Below, in pieces: positions 31,434 through 35,090 of a DNA stretch of 35,090 nt. The translations under genes were made by a program, and so were the position numbers. Numbering within the stretch: position 1 is the stretch's first letter; each line of letters opens with the position of its first letter. A model generated the notes under the pieces. The model had not been told where the DNA came from. It was given only the letters and a program-made list of their open reading frames with translations, and did not search any database. This stretch comes from Cytophagales bacterium (lineage in GTDB: Bacteria; Bacteroidota; Bacteroidia; Cytophagales; Cyclobacteriaceae), in assembly GCA_020402945.1 (NCBI GenBank), contig JADBYQ010000061.1:1-35090 (forward strand), read 5' to 3'.

Positions 31434-34400
31434 TTGAAATTGCTTTGTTCGTTTTTGTTTTTAACAACGGTTTGTTTCGCACAGCAAAGCTTGGTCTCTT
31501 CAAAAGAGAAATTCAAATCGACCCCAAATCTACAAGGGCGCTCCAACTTTAAAAATTTTTCAACCGAAGACGGCCTTCCGTTGGATGCTTTTGAATGCAG
31601 CTACATAGATAGAAAAGGTAATTTATGGCTTGGTACCACAGGTGGTGGAGTGAGCTGTTATGACGGAAAGAATTTTTTTGAAATTAGCACCTTGAATGGA
31701 CTCTCAAATGATGTTGTTACCTCAATATTTGAAGATCGAAACGGCATTTTTTGGTTTGGAACGTATAACGGCATTAGCCGTTTTGATGGCAAATCGATTA
31801 CCAATTTTTTTGAATTCGAGGGGCGCGATTTTAAAACTATCAGATCTATTTCTGAGGACAAAAATGGCCACCTATGGTTTGGAACAGTCAAAGGAGTAGC
31901 TCAATACGATGGTCAACGGTTTACGAATCCGGGTTCAGAGAATCCGCTAATCAACACAGCAATAAATGCAACCGTAGTTGATAAAAAAGGTAATATTTGG
32001 ATTGGTTCCGATCGTGGTTTGAGTCGCTATGACGGTAACTCATTTACGAATTATACAAAGGCGCAGGGGCTTGAAGCGGATAAAATCATGACCCTTTTTG
32101 AGGATCGCACAGGCAACTTGTGGATAGGAGGGTATCAAGGCGGTGTTACCCGCTTTGACGGGCTATCCTTTGAAACATTCACCCAAAAGGATGGACTCGC
32201 ACACAATGACGTATGGTCAATTGCCCAAGACGATAAAGGTGTTCTTTGGTTTGCTACATCTGGGGGCTTGAGCAGCTATGATGGTTCGCTGTTTACAAAC
32301 TACACTACTGAAAATGGACTTCCAACAAATGAGCTTGCCAGCCTATCGGTAGATCATGACGGCAATTTGTGGATCGCATCCTACAACGGTGGCGGGGTAA
32401 GTTTATTCTCCAGTAGAGAAACTATGAATTTCACACGGTTAGATCACCCATCGCTAAGTAAAATTAGAGCCGTTGTTGAAAACAAAAAAACACGTGACTT
32501 ATGGATTGGCACTGAAGACGGATTAGTTAGCTACAATGGCCAGTCGTTTAAAACATTTAATCGAAGTGACGGTCTGCCCTCCGATGTGATTTTAACCCTT
32601 TATAAGAGTCGCGATGATATTCTTTGGATTGGCACTCTGGATGGTGGCTTGTGTAAATTCGATGGAGAATCATTCACAACCATTACCAACAGAGATGGTT
32701 TGATTGCCAACGACATTGTAGCAATCTATGAGGACAAAAAGGGGGGAATGTGGATAAGCTATACGGAACCGGGCCTGAGCCGATACGATGGTAAATACAT
32801 ACAAAACTTTTCAAGTGAATCTGGCTTGCCTATGAAAGAAGTGAGTTGCATAACCGAGGATGCCAGAGGAAATTTATGGGTGGGAACCAATGGGGGCGGA
32901 GTGAGTTATCTCAATGGAGAAAAATTCATTACCTACACCGATGCGCACGGGCTTCCCAGCAATAAGGTTCTTGGCATAGTCTCTGATGAACACGGCAATT
33001 TGTGGGTGGGTACACATCGGGGGCTCAGCCGCTTTGATGGAAAAAATTTCCTTCATTTTTCTTTGGGTAAAGAGTGGGGTACAAACGTAATTCACGAGTT
33101 GTTGTTTACGGCAAATGGTGAGTTGGTTATGGGTACCAACGCTGGGCTTTTTGTACTTTTCAAATTCGTTTCGAACGCGGATAGTGTACCGGTAATTTCG
33201 GCAGCCAACATACTTTCAAACAAAGAACTGAGTGCGTACACACCAGTATTTGAAGAATTCAATTCTTCGACAGGTTACCAAATTGGTGCTATTTCAGGAG
33301 TGGGGGCAAATGCATTGATGGTCGATCAGGATGGGGTTGTTTGGGTAGCAACACGTGCCGTAAAATCAGGCCTAGTACGCTTCGATCTTAACGCAGTGCG
33401 AAGAAGCGTGCGAAAGCCTGAAGTGGCCATCCAAAAAGTTATTCCAGGAGAAGATTTTTTTTCTTGGTATTCTCTACAGTCGGGCATCTCCACGGATTCC
33501 TTGACCCGCGCTTTCCAGGAAATATTTTCCCATGGTAGAGTACTACCGGAAAAGGAAAGAACGATCCTTCAAAAAAGAATGAGTGGAGTCTCGTTCACCA
33601 ACATTACACCCTTCAATCCGTTGCCTGTTGATTTGACCTTACCCTATGCACATAATCAGCTTAACTTTGAATTTAAAATCGTTGGGATTGCTGCGAACTC
33701 CGAAATAAGTTATCAATACATTTTGGAAGGGGAAGATAATGAATGGAGTATCTGGACCTACAACACTACGGCTACTTATAAGAATTTGCATGAAGGCAAA
33801 TACACTTTTAAGGTGCGTGCCCGCAATATGCAAACGAATATGGTTAGCCCAGGTGATAAAAGTTTTTCGTTTTTGATTTTACCCCCTTGGTATAGAACAT
33901 GGTGGGCGTATGCCGGTTATCTGTTGGCTTTTGTTTCCAGTTTTGTATTTGGTATTCAATGGAATAGTAGACGACTCATGGCCATCAATCTAAAGCTTGA
34001 AGCAGCCGTTCAAAATCGAACCGAGGAAATTGCTACGCAAAACGAAGAGTTGATTGCGCAGCACGAGGAGATACTTGCGCAAAGAGATATCATAGAAAAC
34101 CATAATCGTAAGCTTGAGTTGACTGTGAAGGATAAAACAATAGAATTAGGCAGAAGCTATGACGAATTAAAGAAACAGTTTCAAAGACTTGAACAATTTA
34201 GTTTTATTGTTGCACATAACTTACGCTCGCCCGTTGCGCGAATTATGGGTTTAGCAAATATCTTTAATCAAAAAGATTTATCCGATAAAACCAACCTGAC
34301 GATATTAACCAAAACGGTTGAAGCCGCCAGAGGGCTGGATGAAATTATACGAGATTTAAATCAAATTCTATACGTTCAAAACAATACGCATGCTGAAAAA

Positions 34401-34847
34401 GTGAACATTCAAATTTTGGGGTTTATAGACGGTATTAAGAATCGATTTAAACACGAGATTGAAGAGTCTGGGATCATTGTCAACGTTCAAACAGAAGTTG
34501 CCAGCTTCACCACAATACTTCCCTATTTTGACAGCATCTTGACCAATTTGTTTTCGAATGCCATTAAGTATAAGGCCCAAACCCAACCTTCCATCGTTAC
34601 ATTACTTTTTACCGAGGGAGAAAACGTATATCGATTGATTTTTGAGGACAATGGGCTAGGCTTTGATTCAGAAAAGTATGCTGATAAATTGTTTCAACCA
34701 TTTCAACGGTTTAACACGCACACTGAGGGAAAGGGACTGGGATTGTATTTAATAAAAAGTCAGGTAGATGCGTTAGGTGCTTCTATCTCACTTACAAGTA
34801 AAAGTGGAGTAGGAACGAAGGTTGAAATAGTGTTTCCTAAAGAATAA
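31434..34847 (+). CDS. Sensor histidine kinase with two-component-regulator propeller
   Basis: The 1137-residue protein starts with TTG at 31434, supported by a signal peptide (KLLCSFLFLTTVCFAQ) and no nearby ATG. Residues about 45-650 hold some 14 Reg_prop repeats (pattern NLWxGT..G.SRFDG..F), enough for two seven-bladed propellers in the periplasm. A Y_Y_Y domain (about 731-820), one membrane helix (about 825-843) and a coiled coil (about 850-920) follow. The kinase core has H928 in FIVAHNLRSPVARI, N-box N1042 in LFSNAIKY, DNGLGFD and GKGLGLYL. The H-box is the HNLRSP variant. No receiver or DNA-binding domain is fused, so it is a classic kinase whose response regulator is not in view. Confidence 0.92.
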   Translation: MKLLCSFLFLTTVCFAQQSLVSSKEKFKSTPNLQGRSNFKNFSTEDGLPLDAFECSYIDRKGNLWLGTTGGGVSCYDGKNFFEISTLNGLSNDVVTSIFEDRNGIFWFGTYNGISRFDGKSITNFFEFEGRDFKTIRSISEDKNGHLWFGTVKGVAQYDGQRFTNPGSENPLINTAINATVVDKKGNIWIGSDRGLSRYDGNSFTNYTKAQGLEADKIMTLFEDRTGNLWIGGYQGGVTRFDGLSFETFTQKDGLAHNDVWSIAQDDKGVLWFATSGGLSSYDGSLFTNYTTENGLPTNELASLSVDHDGNLWIASYNGGGVSLFSSRETMNFTRLDHPSLSKIRAVVENKKTRDLWIGTEDGLVSYNGQSFKTFNRSDGLPSDVILTLYKSRDDILWIGTLDGGLCKFDGESFTTITNRDGLIANDIVAIYEDKKGGMWISYTEPGLSRYDGKYIQNFSSESGLPMKEVSCITEDARGNLWVGTNGGGVSYLNGEKFITYTDAHGLPSNKVLGIVSDEHGNLWVGTHRGLSRFDGKNFLHFSLGKEWGTNVIHELLFTANGELVMGTNAGLFVLFKFVSNADSVPVISAANILSNKELSAYTPVFEEFNSSTGYQIGAISGVGANALMVDQDGVVWVATRAVKSGLVRFDLNAVRRSVRKPEVAIQKVIPGEDFFSWYSLQSGISTDSLTRAFQEIFSHGRVLPEKERTILQKRMSGVSFTNITPFNPLPVDLTLPYAHNQLNFEFKIVGIAANSEISYQYILEGEDNEWSIWTYNTTATYKNLHEGKYTFKVRARNMQTNMVSPGDKSFSFLILPPWYRTWWAYAGYLLAFVSSFVFGIQWNSRRLMAINLKLEAAVQNRTEEIATQNEELIAQHEEILAQRDIIENHNRKLELTVKDKTIELGRSYDELKKQFQRLEQFSFIVAHNLRSPVARIMGLANIFNQKDLSDKTNLTILTKTVEAARGLDEIIRDLNQILYVQNNTHAEKVNIQILGFIDGIKNRFKHEIEESGIIVNVQTEVASFTTILPYFDSILTNLFSNAIKYKAQTQPSIVTLLFTEGENVYRLIFEDNGLGFDSEKYADKLFQPFQRFNTHTEGKGLGLYLIKSQVDALGASISLTSKSGVGTKVEIVFPKE

Positions 34848-35090
34848 CAAAAGGCTCATGTGTCCAATAAAAGGAACGAGTAGGTGACCGAGCGGTTTGT
34901 GGTCCGTTAGGTCCTTCAATAGATGTTTGGCTACTGTTGTTGGGGTTGGCCCCTGTTTTCCGCACTCGACCAAAAACATGATGTAAGTGGCTGATACTCA
35001 AATAGCGTTTTTTGAAATTGGGTGTTGCATGGCTATTTTTAGGTATGTTCCTAAGAAAAATAAAGAATCGATCGGGTAGTAGTTCTGTAC
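34848..35090. other. Right edge, no gene recognised
   Basis: I see no gene, RNA or clear terminator in the last 243 bp; the only open frames are short and unsupported. Confidence 0.5.

Overview
The window looks like a chromosomal segment of a Bacteroidota bacterium, most likely of the Cytophagales type. The signs are an ExbB/ExbD/ExbD motor operon, a TonB-dependent receptor with an N-terminal carboxypeptidase-regulatory-like domain, a histidine kinase with a two-component-regulator propeller sensor, AT-rich leaders without clear Shine-Dalgarno sequences, and several promoter candidates of the Bacteroidota -33 TTTG / -7 TAnnTTTG type. The taxon is inferred from gene content, not from a marker gene.

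Left part, about 1-8200: an accessory region. It starts near a broken 3' half of tRNA-Thr(TGT) on the minus strand (335-376) and ends at an intact tRNA-Ser(GGA) on the minus strand (8197-8281). Each is followed on its 3' side by a tandem pair of 9-10 bp repeats with a 2-nt spacer, a layout that suggests tyrosine-integrase attachment sites. Between them lie a start-less gene fragment (370-663), a large degenerate-intein protein (Hint fold, two intact LAGLIDADG motifs, then helicase-associated repeats; 758-2464), about 1 kb of non-coding DNA with a strong hairpin (3178-3230), a mobilization pair (RHH-like accessory protein and HxD...HxH relaxase, overlapping by 4 bp), two small excisionase-like HTH proteins, remnants of broken genes, and a complete IS5/IS1182-type insertion sequence (6219-7889) with 13-bp terminal repeats and an AAAT target duplication. 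No integrase gene is visible, so the element is decayed or only partly in view.

Middle part, about 8500-16900: envelope energy and transport. An exbB-membrane protein-exbD-exbD operon has a promoter candidate and a strong terminator. A second operon codes for an Atg22/UMF1-like MFS transporter, an ABC ATPase, an FtsX-like permease with a histidine-rich loop and a small exported CxxC protein. It resembles the zinc-responsive ABC/DUF3299 cassette I recall from Pseudomonas. Facing it is a TonB-dependent receptor whose promoter region carries a perfect TTTAGG-CGTA-CCTAAA palindrome, a good candidate for a DtxR/MntR-type metal repressor site. Together these suggest a metal-linked neighbourhood.

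Right part, about 16900-35090: ordinary chromosomal genes in short units. They are a lipoprotein translationally coupled to an APC permease; a fasciclin-domain lipoprotein; a PhoD-like phosphatase; a CocE/X-Pro-peptidase-like hydrolase; an SGNH hydrolase overlapping a cupin gene; an AraC regulator divergent from an aldehyde dehydrogenase with its usual DUF779 partner; a FrnE-like DsbA protein; a YtxH protein; a hypothetical helical protein; an exported Gfo/Idh/MocA-like protein; GreB; and a very large propeller sensor histidine kinase started by TTG.
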